DNA of 64,000 nucleotides from Natrialba swarupiae (GCF_008245225.1 NZ_VTAW01000013.1:53343-117342); one strand, 5' to 3'; shown: positions 17,935-26,739, counted from the first letter of the stretch. Notes: generated from the sequence alone by a model not told the origin. Numbers and translations are program-made.

Positions 17935-18120
17935 ATGAGTCCACAGGTACGAACTCCGACGGCCCGCGTCTGCGAACGGTGTGGGCGAATGGAGTACTGG
18001 GATGACGAACTCGACGCCTGGCAGATCGACAGCGAAGACGGCGACAAACAGGTCGGTAACCCTCACTGTCTCCACGAGTGGGACATCAACGGTACGTTCA
18101 ACCCCGTCGTCAAACAGTAA
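17935..18120 (+). CDS. HEWD family small zinc-binding protein
   Basis: A 61-residue microprotein. Two cysteines C13-x2-C16 (VCERCGRMEYWD) and the signature NPHCLHEWDINGTFNP (His44, Cys45, His47, HEWD at 47-50) probably bind one zinc ion. The HEWD family is named for this motif and is widespread in Halobacteria with no fixed function. TATA-like sequence is ~25 nt upstream. It precedes cutA by 89 nt on the same strand. Confidence 0.8.
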   Translation: MSPQVRTPTARVCERCGRMEYWDDELDAWQIDSEDGDKQVGNPHCLHEWDINGTFNPVVKQ

Positions 18121-18209
18121 CGATCGACCGCCTCCGGTCGGAATCGTCACCTCGAGGTGCAACTCTACTGTCGAGCATCTTTTTTGGCTCCGAACCCATC
18201 CAGTCGACG

Positions 18210-18512
18210 ATGACGACCGTCTACATCACTTCCCCGCCGGACGCGGCCGATCGAATCGCCGAAGCGCTCGTCGAGGAGCGACTCGCGGCCTGTGTCAATC
18301 GGATGCCGACGACATCGACCTACAGATGGGACGGCGAGATCCACCACGACGAGGAACACGTTCTGCTCGCGAAGACGACCGACGACACGTACGTCGATCT
18401 CGAGGAGCGCGTCCTCGAGATTCACCCCTACGACATCCCATGTATCGAGCGGTTCGACGAGAGCCACGTCCTCGAGTCGTTCGCAGCGTGGCGCGCCGAT
18501 ACCGTCGAATGA
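18210..18512 (+). CDS. cutA: CutA1 divalent-cation tolerance protein
   Basis: A 100-residue trimeric, ferredoxin-like-fold protein of the CutA1 family, linked in bacteria to copper tolerance but of unclear biochemical role. Family stretches: TVYITSPPDAADRIAEALVEE, LAACVNRMPTTSTYRWDGEI, EEHVLLAKTTDD and HPYDIPCIERF. Length is usual for the family. Start ATG 18210 is the first in a compact frame. It lies between the HEWD gene and L11. Confidence 0.94.
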   Translation: MTTVYITSPPDAADRIAEALVEERLAACVNRMPTTSTYRWDGEIHHDEEHVLLAKTTDDTYVDLEERVLEIHPYDIPCIERFDESHVLESFAAWRADTVE

Positions 18513-18626
18513 CCACCCTCCAGCGCACCGGCAACCGCTCGGCAGATCTGTGCTACGATAGCGCGTCACAGGCACGGACTCGGCGAAAAAGCAACCCTTA
18601 AAACTCGCGCACGGGTTGTGACGGGT

Positions 18627-19100
18627 ATGGCTGGAACCATCGAAGTGCTCGTTCCGGGTGGCCAGGCCAACCCTGGCCCACCGCTCGGTCCCGAGCTCGG
18701 ACCGACGCCCGTCGACGTACAGGCGGTCGTACAGGAGATCAACGACCAGACCGAAGCGTTCGACGGCACCGAAGTACCGGTTACCGTCGAGTACGAGGAG
18801 GACGGCTCGTTCGATATCGACGTCGGCGTCCCGCCGACGGCGGCACTCGTCAAGGACGAGGCAGGATTCGAGACCGGAAGCGGCGAACCCCAGAAGGATT
18901 TCGTCGCGGATCTCTCGGTCGATCAGGTCAAAACCATCGCCGAGCAAAAACATCCCGACCTGCTCGCTTACGACACCAAAAACGCCGCGAAGGAAGTCGT
19001 CGGCACCTGTGCCTCGATGGGCGTCACCATCGAAGGCGACGACGCTCGCGAGTTCAAGGCGAAGGTCGACGACGGCGAGTACGACGACGTCCTCGCGTAA
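18627..19100 (+). CDS. rpl11: 50S ribosomal protein L11
   Basis: A 157-residue ribosomal stalk-base protein that binds the GTPase centre of 23S rRNA. It begins AGTIEVLVPGGQANPGPPLG, with the family PPLGPELG loop, and has the C-terminal rRNA-binding helix (LLAYDTKNAAKEVVGTCASMGV). A TATA-like CTTAAAAC lies 22-29 nt before the ATG, suggesting a leaderless message. A GTG nine bases upstream is in frame but less likely. The other stalk genes (L1-L10-L12) start 5.9 kb away, separated by a block of opposite-strand genes. Confidence 0.97.
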   Translation: MAGTIEVLVPGGQANPGPPLGPELGPTPVDVQAVVQEINDQTEAFDGTEVPVTVEYEEDGSFDIDVGVPPTAALVKDEAGFETGSGEPQKDFVADLSVDQVKTIAEQKHPDLLAYDTKNAAKEVVGTCASMGVTIEGDDAREFKAKVDDGEYDDVLA

Positions 19101-19186
19101 GCGAGACGCCGGTCCACGTTACTCCCGGCCGAATTCGGTCGGGTTTCGACTGTACTCGACTGCCCCGTGATGGATGAGTACGCCGA

Positions 19187-20185
19187 TCAGTTGTTCTCGA
19201 GACGGGCGAGTACGTCGACGTGATGGGCAACGAACGAGAGTTCGCTTTCCTCGAGTTGACGCCGTCGCGTCGAGAGCCACGCTCGTCGGTCGGCCGGATC
19301 GAGGACATCCGCGGGATACGCCGCGAGCGCCTCGTCTATCGTCTCGAGAATCGTCTGCAGAAACGTCCGCTCGGTCGCTGGATACCCACTCCCCTCGTCG
19401 GCTGACCGAGGCCGGACGATCCAGTCCGACCCGCCGGCGGCGAGCATCTCGAAGCCGTTCGCCGGCAGTGACGCGAGGAGTTGCCGGCCGGTTGTGCTCG
19501 CGCCAGCGTCACGAATCTCGTCCATGTGGCGGTGATAGAGCCGTTCGATCCGATCGTCGAGCGGGTGGGATGGCGCGAATCCCGTCGCCCCGTCGAACGT
19601 GATCGGCGCGTAGAGGAGGCCGCCGGGCTCGAGGGCCGCCGCGATCGACTCGAGCGCTCGCTCGAGGTCGACGACGTCGAGAAACGCCGCGGCCACGACG
19701 GCCTCCGCACACGCATCGTTTCCCGCTGTGGCGTCGCCGCTGGCGATCGTCTCCGGCGACAGCGCATCGCCCACCTCGAGTGTGAGAGCAATGGATCGAC
19801 CGTCCGTTCGCTCCCCGAAATCGGCCGTTTCAACGCGGTCTAATTCGGCCGTCTCGACGTCCTCGCGTGTGGCCGCCCACCCACTGTCGTGGTCGTCTAC
19901 GATCCGGTACTCCGTCGGTTCGAGTCGGTCCGGTACCCGCGCTCTCGCGGCGGCGACGTTTTCGGGATCGCGGTCGATCGCGCGGTAGCTCGTCCGTTCG
20001 GGGAGCCGTCCCCACTCGGCGAGGCGTTCGATCATCGTTCCGACGCCGAACCCGAACTCGACGACTCGAGCAGGGTCGTCGACCCCCGCGAGTTCGTCGG
20101 AAAACCGCTCGAGCACGCGCCGGTTCAGCGCCCGATCGTCGACGGTTCGTTTGGCCGCGAGATACGACTGCAGGCTCGGTCTCAC
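19187..20185 (-). CDS. SAM-dependent class I methyltransferase
   Basis: A 332-residue enzyme with the SAM-binding motif I VVEFGFGVGTMIERL at residues 41-55, an acidic ribose-binding residue in YRAIDRDPENVAAAR, and a motif IV/V region AVVAAAFLDVVDLERALESI and ALEPGGLLYAPITFDG. The C-terminal ~100 residues are a family-specific helical part (ERTFLQTILETIDEALAAYP). The substrate cannot be read from sequence. It is the last gene of the minus-strand cluster and overlaps the upstream glycosyltransferase by 4 nt (ATGA), showing translational coupling. It probably methylates the product of the cluster or its carrier. Confidence 0.85.
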   Translation of the reverse strand: MRPSLQSYLAAKRTVDDRALNRRVLERFSDELAGVDDPARVVEFGFGVGTMIERLAEWGRLPERTSYRAIDRDPENVAAARARVPDRLEPTEYRIVDDHDSGWAATREDVETAELDRVETADFGERTDGRSIALTLEVGDALSPETIASGDATAGNDACAEAVVAAAFLDVVDLERALESIAAALEPGGLLYAPITFDGATGFAPSHPLDDRIERLYHRHMDEIRDAGASTTGRQLLASLPANGFEMLAAGGSDWIVRPRSADEGSGYPATERTFLQTILETIDEALAAYPADVLDPADRRAWLSTRRRQLEESELSFVAHHVDVLARLENN

Positions 20186-21318
20186 GGGATCTCACTCCCC
20201 GACTCGTCCGACTCACAACCGCTCGAGTCTGCCGGCTGTCCGCCCCGAGACGCCCCCGGTTCGAGACACTCCAAAAACGCCCGGAGATCGGCGAGCGTCT
20301 CGGCCCACGTCGGGTGGTTGGCCGCCGTCTCGAGGGCACCGCGGGCGAGGTTCGTGAGTCGGTCGCGGTCGGCCGAGAGGCGATCGATCTCCGCGGCGAG
20401 ACGGTTCGTATCCTCGGGGTCGACGAGCACGCCGTTCTCTCCGTCGGTAACGATTTCGTCCGCACCGCCGACTGCGGTTGCGATCGGGACGACTCCGAAC
20501 TCCATCGCCTCGAGGTAAACCATCCCGAACCCCTCGTAGCGGGAAGGGACCGCGAGGACGTGAGATCGCTCGAGGATCGACGCCAGCGTTCGGTCGTCGA
20601 CGTCGCCGGTGAACGTAACTCGGCTGGCGATCGAGCGGTCCTCGCCTCGCTCTCGAACAGTTCGTGCGTACGTCGGGTCCGCGTCGTGGCTTCCGACGAC
20701 CGTCAGCGTCCAGTCGCGATCGGCGCGCTCGAGGGCACCGAGGAGGGCCGTCGCGTTCTTTCGCGGCACCAGGTTCCCGACGAAGGTGACACAAAGCGAA
20801 TCGCCGCTCGCGGTCGCCCTGGATTCGACGGCCTCGGGAGCGAGTGTGGCCCCCTCGCGGCGACCGCCAGGCGGCGCGACGTGCGTGGGGAGCGAGACGA
20901 GATCCGTCGTTCGGTCCCGCGTATACTCGCTGGTACAGATTGCCGCGTCGACCGTCGAGAGGTACCGCGCCTCGAGCGCTCGCACCCGGTCCGGATCGAG
21001 GGGGTTTTCCTCTGCTCGACGTGGTATCCACTCAGCGGGCCCGGCCGACTCGAGCAGGTGAACGAGCGCGACGATCGCATTGGGTGCTTCGAGTGTGGGG
21101 TTGTGTTCGAGCAGCGTTCGGTAACAGAGTTCGTCCTGTACGAGCACGTCGAACGGTCGGTTCAGGCGGTCGCGAACCGTCGGTTCGGGGTACTCGGCCA
21201 GCGCAATCACGTCGACGTCGTCACCCCGGCGCTCGAGAAACGACACCAGTTTGCGGTCGTACCGGTAGCCACCGGAGGTCCGCGCGATGTCCTCGGCGAC
21301 GACGAGGCCGACCCGCAT
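20182..21318 (-). CDS. Glycosyltransferase family 4 (GT-B fold)
   Basis: A 378-residue glycosyltransferase. N-terminal domain: MRVGLVVAEDIARTSGGYRY with the glycine-rich loop, and VHLLESAG. C-terminal nucleotide-sugar domain: VTFVGNLVPRKNATALLGAL, then VPSRYEGFGMVYLEAMEFGV, the E-x7-E donor-binding motif, and ATAVGGADEIVTDGENG. There is no membrane segment, so it acts at the cytoplasmic face. The start at MRVGLVV is chosen; the upstream extension is Arg-rich and overlaps the PTPS gene. It sits 2 nt after PTPS and overlaps the methyltransferase start. Confidence 0.9.
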   Translation of the reverse strand: MRVGLVVAEDIARTSGGYRYDRKLVSFLERRGDDVDVIALAEYPEPTVRDRLNRPFDVLVQDELCYRTLLEHNPTLEAPNAIVALVHLLESAGPAEWIPRRAEENPLDPDRVRALEARYLSTVDAAICTSEYTRDRTTDLVSLPTHVAPPGGRREGATLAPEAVESRATASGDSLCVTFVGNLVPRKNATALLGALERADRDWTLTVVGSHDADPTYARTVRERGEDRSIASRVTFTGDVDDRTLASILERSHVLAVPSRYEGFGMVYLEAMEFGVVPIATAVGGADEIVTDGENGVLVDPEDTNRLAAEIDRLSADRDRLTNLARGALETAANHPTWAETLADLRAFLECLEPGASRGGQPADSSGCESDESGSEIP

Positions 21319-21320
21319 CG

Positions 21321-21698
21321 TCACAGCGACCGCTCGTGGGCCACGCGGGCGACGTCGTCCTCGGCGACCTCGATCCGAAGTTCGCTCGCGCCGGCACACT
21401 CGAGGCGCTCGAGCAGTCGGTCGCCGAACAGCCGCGCGAACCGTTCGGCGCTCGGATTGTTGCCGTCGAACTCGGGGCAGTCGTTGAGCGTTCGATCGGC
21501 GTAGAACCCGGCGACGGCGTCCATCGCGTCGCTGACGTCGTCGATGTCGAGGAGGTAGCCGTGTTCGCCCAGGTCAGGACCCCGGACGGTCGCCGTCACG
21601 GTGAACCGATGGGAGTGAACGTCGCCTTCGGGACCCGGATCGGGAACCGTCAGATAGTGCTGGGCCACGAGGGTTCGAGAAACGGTGACGGTGTACAT
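21321..21698 (-). CDS. 6-pyruvoyl-tetrahydropterin synthase/QueD family protein with Cys-to-Glu change
   Basis: A 125-residue T-fold enzyme of the PTPS/QueD family. Zinc ligands are H14 (VAQHYLTV), H28 and H30 (VHSHRFTV). The usual catalytic pattern C-x3-H-x-H is here E24-x3-H28-x-H30, so the nucleophilic cysteine is replaced by glutamate. This is the feature that marks the PTPS-III type of folate-route enzymes. GEHGYLLDIDDVSDAMD and NNPSAERFARLFGDRL give the remaining family motifs. Its place amid a glycosyltransferase, dehydrogenase and phosphatidyltransferase suggests a role in that cluster rather than in queuosine or archaeosine synthesis. Confidence 0.85.
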   Translation of the reverse strand: MYTVTVSRTLVAQHYLTVPDPGPEGDVHSHRFTVTATVRGPDLGEHGYLLDIDDVSDAMDAVAGFYADRTLNDCPEFDGNNPSAERFARLFGDRLLERLECAGASELRIEVAEDDVARVAHERSL

Positions 21699-21787
21699 GT
21701 CTCCCGCTACGATGGAGGCCGGCTAAACGACTGGGACCGGTCACACGTGCTGAGAGTCTCCGTCCCTGGCCCGCCCGAGAGAGTCGA

Positions 21788-22825
21788 TCAATCGTAGGTC
21801 AAAAGCACCTGAATTACCTCATCGGGGCGTTCCTCGAGCAGTTCGTACGCCCCGCCGGCGTCCTCGAACGGCACGTCGTGGGTGCAAAGCGACTCGAGGT
21901 CGAGTCGACGGAGCCAGTCCCAGGTGATCCGATGGCGCCGTTCGCGGGACCATCGTCCCGAGAGTCGGGGATCGATCGTGCTCACCTGCGTACTCCTGAT
22001 CTCGATTCGGTCGCGGTGAAAACGTCCGCCCAGGTCGGCCGTCACCGGTTTCGTCCCGTACCAGGAGCCGACGAGCACACGACCGTCGAACCCGGTGACA
22101 GCGACTGCGTCGTCGAGCGCGTCCGGATTCCCGGAGAGTTCGTACGTGAGATCGGCGCGAACGCCGTCGCCGGCGATCGCCTCGAATCGCTCTCGGAGAT
22201 CACCGCGGCCCGGGTCGACCGACCGATCGGCACCGAACGTCTCGGAGATGCGCCGGCGCTTCTCGCGGGGTTCGACCGTCAGGAGCGTCTCGAGGGGCGT
22301 CTCCGCGAGCAACGCCACCGTCGACAGGCCGACGACCCCCTGACCGACCACGACGACGCGTTCGCCGAGCAACGGCGCGCCGTCGAGGAGAAGGGTGACC
22401 GCCGTCTCGAGGGTCGCGAACAGCGCAGCCTCGCGCGTGGCAACCCCCTCCGGGACGACCAGCAGATCCTCGGGGTTGGCGAGAAAGGCGCTCTCGTGTC
22501 GGTTGTAGGCGAAGACGCGTCGTCCGAGCCAGCGGTCGGGGACGTCCTCACCGACCGCGACCACCTCGCCGACGGCGGCGTAGCCGTACGACAGCGGAAA
22601 GGAGAGGTCGCCGTCGAACGCCTCGAGCGCTTCGTCGGCCGGAAGCGACGGGGGTGCTTCGCCGCGGTAGATCAACCCCTCGGTGCCGGCGCTGATCGCC
22701 GAGACGAGCGTCCGGACGCGGACCGATTCGGGGCCAGGTCGAGGAACGGATCGTGATCGGATCTCGACCGTCCGTGGCGCCGTGAAGTAAAGCCTTCGTG
22801 CGTCGACCGTCGACCGCGTCGTCAT
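21788..22825 (-). CDS. MDR-family zinc-type dehydrogenase lacking the catalytic zinc cysteine
   Basis: A 345-residue medium-chain dehydrogenase/reductase. The N-terminal GroES-like domain has SAGTEG at residues 45-50 where classic alcohol dehydrogenases carry the catalytic-zinc Cys, so zinc chemistry is doubtful. GYAAVGEVVAVGEDV is conserved. The Rossmann fold shows GQGVVG at 161-166. The layout resembles BchC-type and related oxidoreductases. Substrate unknown, cofactor probably NAD(P). It lies mid-cluster, 89 nt upstream of PTPS and 129 nt downstream of the CDP-alcohol phosphatidyltransferase. Confidence 0.85.
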   Translation of the reverse strand: MTTRSTVDARRLYFTAPRTVEIRSRSVPRPGPESVRVRTLVSAISAGTEGLIYRGEAPPSLPADEALEAFDGDLSFPLSYGYAAVGEVVAVGEDVPDRWLGRRVFAYNRHESAFLANPEDLLVVPEGVATREAALFATLETAVTLLLDGAPLLGERVVVVGQGVVGLSTVALLAETPLETLLTVEPREKRRRISETFGADRSVDPGRGDLRERFEAIAGDGVRADLTYELSGNPDALDDAVAVTGFDGRVLVGSWYGTKPVTADLGGRFHRDRIEIRSTQVSTIDPRLSGRWSRERRHRITWDWLRRLDLESLCTHDVPFEDAGGAYELLEERPDEVIQVLLTYD

Positions 22826-22954
22826 CGGTGCTCACGGCCCGAACCGGGCCGAAGGTGGTGATCGATCACGCTGCAGGCCAGTTCGACGAGCGCGCACTTG
22901 ATCGTTCGCCCGGGTGACAGTTCGTGAGAACGACCGTGGGCCACCATCAGGCGA

Positions 22955-23710
22955 TCAGCCGCGGCCGGTGGCGAAGAGCCAGTCCCGGACGAAGTTGACG
23001 AGAAACGGAACCAGGACGATCGTCGTGACCACCCTCGAGACGTCCTGGTCCGGAACCGGCAGGATTGCGAGCCAGATCGCGAGCATCGCGAGCGCGCCCA
23101 GCGGCCGTCGAAACCGGCTCGGCTGGAGTTCGAACACGTCGCGCCCCCGTCGTTGGCGCCACCAGAGACTCCCCGCGAAGAGGTATCGTGCGATGCCGAC
23201 GGCGAGGAACGCTATCGGCGCCGCGCCCGCGGTAACGGCGACGATCGAACCGACGAAAACGACGAATGCGTCCACTTCGACGTCGAGGCGTGCGCCGAGA
23301 TCGGTTTCGGTCCCGGTCGTGCGAGCGATCGCACCGTCGACCGCGTCGAGGGCGGCCGCGACGGCGAACAGCGCGCCGGGTGCCCACACGAGGAGGCCGG
23401 GCGGTGGCCGCGTGGCGACGAAGCCAGCGAGGACGGCGACGGCGGCCGCACGCGCGATCGTCACCCCCGTCGCGAGTGTAAACGTCGTCGTGTCGGATAC
23501 CGACGTTCGGTCGATCGTCACCAGGACGAGCAGTGACTCGAGGGCGAGTGCAACCGCGACGACGACGAGAAACTCGAGCGCCAGGCCGCCGGCCCAGAGG
23601 TGCTCGAGGACGATGATGACGAGGAAGACGGCACAGAGGAGCCCGGCCGTGGCCTCTCCCCACCGTCGGCGAACGTCCGGGCGGAACGTCGCCAGCGAAT
23701 CGTCACTCAC
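22955..23710 (-). CDS. CDP-alcohol phosphatidyltransferase family protein
   Basis: A 251-residue polytopic membrane enzyme that moves a phospho-alcohol group from a CDP-activated donor to an acceptor alcohol. The complete family motif is present: D122-x2-D125-G-x2-A-R130-x8-G139-x3-D143-x3-D147. About six hydrophobic segments surround it. Archaeal members make phosphatidylglycerol phosphate, serine, or inositol lipids; this member is longer at the N-terminus and its acceptor is unknown. It overlaps the preceding membrane-protein gene by 8 nt and belongs to the minus-strand cluster. Confidence 0.92.
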   Translation of the reverse strand: MSDDSLATFRPDVRRRWGEATAGLLCAVFLVIIVLEHLWAGGLALEFLVVVAVALALESLLVLVTIDRTSVSDTTTFTLATGVTIARAAAVAVLAGFVATRPPPGLLVWAPGALFAVAAALDAVDGAIARTTGTETDLGARLDVEVDAFVVFVGSIVAVTAGAAPIAFLAVGIARYLFAGSLWWRQRRGRDVFELQPSRFRRPLGALAMLAIWLAILPVPDQDVSRVVTTIVLVPFLVNFVRDWLFATGRG

Positions 23711-24071
23711 GGCGATAGAGGACGATCAACGCGGCGATCAACAGCAGCTGTGCGAGTTTGTCTACGCCCTCGGCGGCGGAGATCGCGCCGAGGCCGTCTG
23801 GGCGGTTGAGGGCGTACCAAAGAATCCCCTGCCCGCCGGTGAACGCAACCCCGAGGAGGTACACCAGTCGGCGGCGGTAGTCGACGAGTACCAACGTGAT
23901 ACCGAGGAGAAAGCCGGCCGTCGCGAAGAGGAACGCTCCCCCCATCCAGTGTGGGAGGAACCCGACCCCGAGGACGAGGTGAACGACGGCGGTGACGACC
24001 GCCAGCCCAATCGCGATCCAGTGACGCGTGGACAGCGACTCGAGCGCGAGTGGGTTCCCGGGTGAGGCCAT
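23703..24071 (-). CDS. Four-helix haloarchaeal membrane protein (DUF7475-like)
   Basis: A 122-residue membrane protein with four helices (WIAIGLAVVTAVVHLVLGVG, GAFLFATAGFLLGITLVLV, LVYLLGVAFTGGQGILWYAL, LAQLLLIAALIVLY). The early VVHLVLGV motif is familiar from a haloarchaeal family of unknown function. Its last 8 nt overlap the phosphatidyltransferase gene, so it is likely the first gene of that operon and may partner the enzyme in the membrane. Confidence 0.75.
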   Translation of the reverse strand: MASPGNPLALESLSTRHWIAIGLAVVTAVVHLVLGVGFLPHWMGGAFLFATAGFLLGITLVLVDYRRRLVYLLGVAFTGGQGILWYALNRPDGLGAISAAEGVDKLAQLLLIAALIVLYRRE

Positions 24072-24203
24072 ACCGACGACTCACCGTCAGTCGAAAAACA
24101 CGTTCCGGGAAAATACGTAGCGTGAGAGAGCAACGAGGGATCGGGACGACGACCGTCCCGTATGGTCAGCGTGTCGGAATCGTCAGATAGCGTGTCGGGG
24201 CCG

Positions 24204-24830
24204 TCAGATCTTGTTCGCGGGCGGGACGGTGCGTTCGTCGGGGTTGGTCGATCCACCCGGTCCGAACAGGATACGGACGATAGTACCCATTCCGAGCATC
24301 GTCGCGAGCGTGGCGACGACGACCGTCGCCGGAACCGAGAAGCCGGCGAGGCCGAAGACGAGGCTCCCGATCAGGACGCCGAGCCAGAGCCGATCCTGGC
24401 CCAACCGGGAGACGATCGACTGGCCGAGGGCGACGAAGCCGATCGCGGCCGACGCCGGGACGACCGCAGCGCCGATAGTGACGAAGATGACGCCGAAAAA
24501 CGTCCCGAGACTCGAGCCGACGATGAAATAGCCCGCACTGACGAGTACGGTGACGACGAGCAACGAGGGGAGCCCGATACACGTCGAGATGACCGGGCTC
24601 CGTCGCGACGTCGTGATCGCGTCGGACCCTCTCCCCTGTAGGGTTCCGAGGAGTACCAATGAGACGAGGGCCATCGCGGCGAACTGGACGGCCGCACGCT
24701 CGTAGGGAAAGAGCACCCGGTACACCTCGAGTACCCACCCGTGGGCGAAGTAGTCGGCCGACTCGAGACCCGTTGTCCCGCTGATAGGATATAAATCTGT
24801 TGGCCACATACACGAACGATACACTGTCAT
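24204..24830 (-). CDS. Haloarchaeal polytopic membrane protein
   Basis: A 208-residue membrane protein I do not recognise. It has roughly five helices (QFAAMALVSLVLLGT, SLLVVTVLVSAGYFIVGSSL, FFGVIFVTIGAAVVPASAAI, WLGVLIGSLVFGLAGFSV, ATVVVATLATMLGMGTIV) and a short acidic tail. The N-terminal ~40 residues are polar with Tyr/Trp, likely outside. Starts at 24830 (MTVYRSC) and 24809 (MWPTDLY) are both possible. It lies upstream of the cluster on the same strand, 132 nt away, and is divergent from L1. Confidence 0.7.
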   Translation of the reverse strand: MTVYRSCMWPTDLYPISGTTGLESADYFAHGWVLEVYRVLFPYERAAVQFAAMALVSLVLLGTLQGRGSDAITTSRRSPVISTCIGLPSLLVVTVLVSAGYFIVGSSLGTFFGVIFVTIGAAVVPASAAIGFVALGQSIVSRLGQDRLWLGVLIGSLVFGLAGFSVPATVVVATLATMLGMGTIVRILFGPGGSTNPDERTVPPANKI

Positions 24831-24939
24831 CGAAGATATTACTTTCGGTCGGAAACAGGAAGTGAAAAATCCCGGCTGGGGTGGGCCGGCAATACCTCGA
24901 GCGGCGGTGGTCAACGTCCTCTGGGCGGCGGATAGTTCG

Positions 24940-25037
24940 ACGGGTTTAAGTTCAGCATGCCACTTTTCTCAAAGGAGACAGGCGTTGCCTGTTTCACTGA
25001 CCCGTAGGAGCACTCCTGCGTACTACGGAGGTGAACG
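24940..25037 (+). promoter_or_regulatory. Structured leader of the L1-L10-L12 operon
   Basis: A TATA-like GGTTTAAG near 24944-24951 precedes a leader of roughly 65 nt. Two hairpins follow each other: GACAGGC-GTT-GCCTGTT and GTAGGAG-CA-CTCCTGC. A strong ribosome-binding site, GGAGGTGA, lies just before the ATG at 25038. Archaeal L1 is known to repress its own operon by binding an mRNA mimic of its rRNA site, so these hairpins are candidates. The mimicry itself was not tested. Confidence 0.55.
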
Positions 25038-25667
25038 ATGGCAGAGGATATCGAAACCGCAGTGGCTCGCGCACTCGAGGACTCACCGGACCGGAACTTT
25101 ACCGAGACGGTCGACCTCGCGATCAACTTGCGCGACCTTGATTTGAACGAACCGTCGAACCGTGTTGACGAGTCTATCGTGCTCCCGTCCGGAACCGGAC
25201 AGGAGACGCGTATCGTCGTCATCGCCGAAGGAGAGACCGCTGTCCGCGCCGAGGAGGCCGCGGACGACGTCCTCTCGGTAGACGACGTGGCCGACCTTGA
25301 GGACGACGACGCCAAGGATATGGCCGACGAGACGGACTTCTTCATCGCCGAAGAGGCGATGATGCAAGACATCGCCCGGTACCTGGGTACCATCCTCGGT
25401 CCCCGGGGGAAGATGCCGGACCCGCTCGCGCCCGACGACGACGTCGTCGAGACCGTCAACCGGCTCAAGAACACCGTGCAGATCCGATCGGGTGACCGAC
25501 GAACGTTCCACACGCTCGTCGGTGCCGAGGATATGGACGCGGAGGATATCGCCGACAACATCGACGTTATCCTGCGTCGCCTGCACGCTGACCTCGAGAA
25601 GGGTCCACAGAACATCGATGGCGTCTTCGTGAAGACGACGATGGGGCCGTCCGTGGAGGTGGTCTAG
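25038..25667 (+). CDS. rpl1: 50S ribosomal protein L1
   Basis: A 209-residue L1-stalk protein that binds 23S rRNA and helps release deacylated tRNA; in archaea it also represses its own operon. Family segments: [54 protein letters not shown], and [20 protein letters not shown]. Length is typical. A perfect GGAGGTGA site precedes the ATG, unlike the many leaderless genes here. Its stop overlaps the ribosome-binding region of L10, so L1-L10 translation is probably coupled. Confidence 0.97.
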   Translation: MAEDIETAVARALEDSPDRNFTETVDLAINLRDLDLNEPSNRVDESIVLPSGTGQETRIVVIAEGETAVRAEEAADDVLSVDDVADLEDDDAKDMADETDFFIAEEAMMQDIARYLGTILGPRGKMPDPLAPDDDVVETVNRLKNTVQIRSGDRRTFHTLVGAEDMDAEDIADNIDVILRRLHADLEKGPQNIDGVFVKTTMGPSVEVV

Positions 25668-25668
25668 C

Positions 25669-26715
25669 GTGAGCGCAGAAGCCGAACGCAAGACCGAGAA
25701 CCTTCCACAGTGGAAAAAAGAGGAAGTCGACGAGCTCGAGTCACTCATCGACGAGTACGAGAGCATCGGCATCGTCGGCATCACTGGCATTCCGAGCAAA
25801 CAGCTCCAGGACATGCGCCGCGGTCTCCACGGCACCGCCGTGGTCCGCGTCAGCCGGAACACGCTGCAGGTCCGCGCACTGGAGGACGCCGGGCTCGACG
25901 ACCTCGTCTCTCACGTCGAGGGACAGGTCGGTCTGGTTGCGACCAACGACAACCCCTTCACCCTCTACAAGGAGCTCGAGGCGTCGAAGACGCCGGCTCC
26001 GATCAACGAGGGCGAGGTCGCCCCGAACGACATCGTGATCCCCGAAGGGGACACGGGCGTCGATCCGGGGCCGTTCGTCGGTGAACTGCAGGGTATCGGT
26101 GCGAACGCCCGCATCGAGGACGGCTCGATTCAGGTCATGGAGGACTCGACGGTCTTAGAAGCCGGCGAGGAAGTCTCTGCGGACCTCTCGAACGTTCTCA
26201 ACGAACTCGGCATCGAACCGAAGGAGGTCGGTCTCGACCTTCGCGCCGTCGTCGCCGACGGCGTCCTGTTCGACCCCGAGGACTTAGACATCGACGTCGA
26301 CGCCTACGAGAGCGACGTGTCGACGGCCGCCGCCCGCGCACGGAACCTCTCGGTCAACGCGAGTTTCCCGACCGCAACGACGGCGTCGACGCTCATCGCG
26401 AAGGCGACGGGCGAGGCCAAGAGCCTTGGCCTGCACGCCGCCATCGAGGACGAAGCGCTCATGCCCGACCTCGTCAGCAAGGCCGACGCGCAGCTTCGTA
26501 CGCTCGCGGCCCAGATCGACGACGAGGACGCCCTGCCTGAGGAACTGCAGGATGTCGAAGCGCCGGCGGCGGAGCCGGCGACCGACGAGAGCGAGGACGA
26601 AGACGAACCGGCTGACGACCAAGACGGAGCTGAGGCCGACGAGACCGCCGAAGACGACGATGACGACGATGACGACGCCAGCGGTGGCGAAGGACTCGGC
26701 GCGATGTTCGGCTAA
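25669..26715 (+). CDS. rpl10: 50S ribosomal protein L10 (acidic stalk protein P0)
   Basis: A 348-residue P0 protein that anchors the L12 dimers to the ribosome. It uses a GTG start 1 nt after the L1 stop; GGAGGTGG at the end of L1 is the probable ribosome-binding site. The N-terminal rRNA-binding part ([41 protein letters not shown]) is followed by the archaeal insertion domain and L12-binding helices. The highly acidic tail ends [10 protein letters not shown], the shared stalk tip that binds translation factors. Confidence 0.97.
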   Translation: MSAEAERKTENLPQWKKEEVDELESLIDEYESIGIVGITGIPSKQLQDMRRGLHGTAVVRVSRNTLQVRALEDAGLDDLVSHVEGQVGLVATNDNPFTLYKELEASKTPAPINEGEVAPNDIVIPEGDTGVDPGPFVGELQGIGANARIEDGSIQVMEDSTVLEAGEEVSADLSNVLNELGIEPKEVGLDLRAVVADGVLFDPEDLDIDVDAYESDVSTAAARARNLSVNASFPTATTASTLIAKATGEAKSLGLHAAIEDEALMPDLVSKADAQLRTLAAQIDDEDALPEELQDVEAPAAEPATDESEDEDEPADDQDGAEADETAEDDDDDDDDASGGEGLGAMFG

Positions 26716-26739
26716 TCAACACAACTGGAGGACACAACA

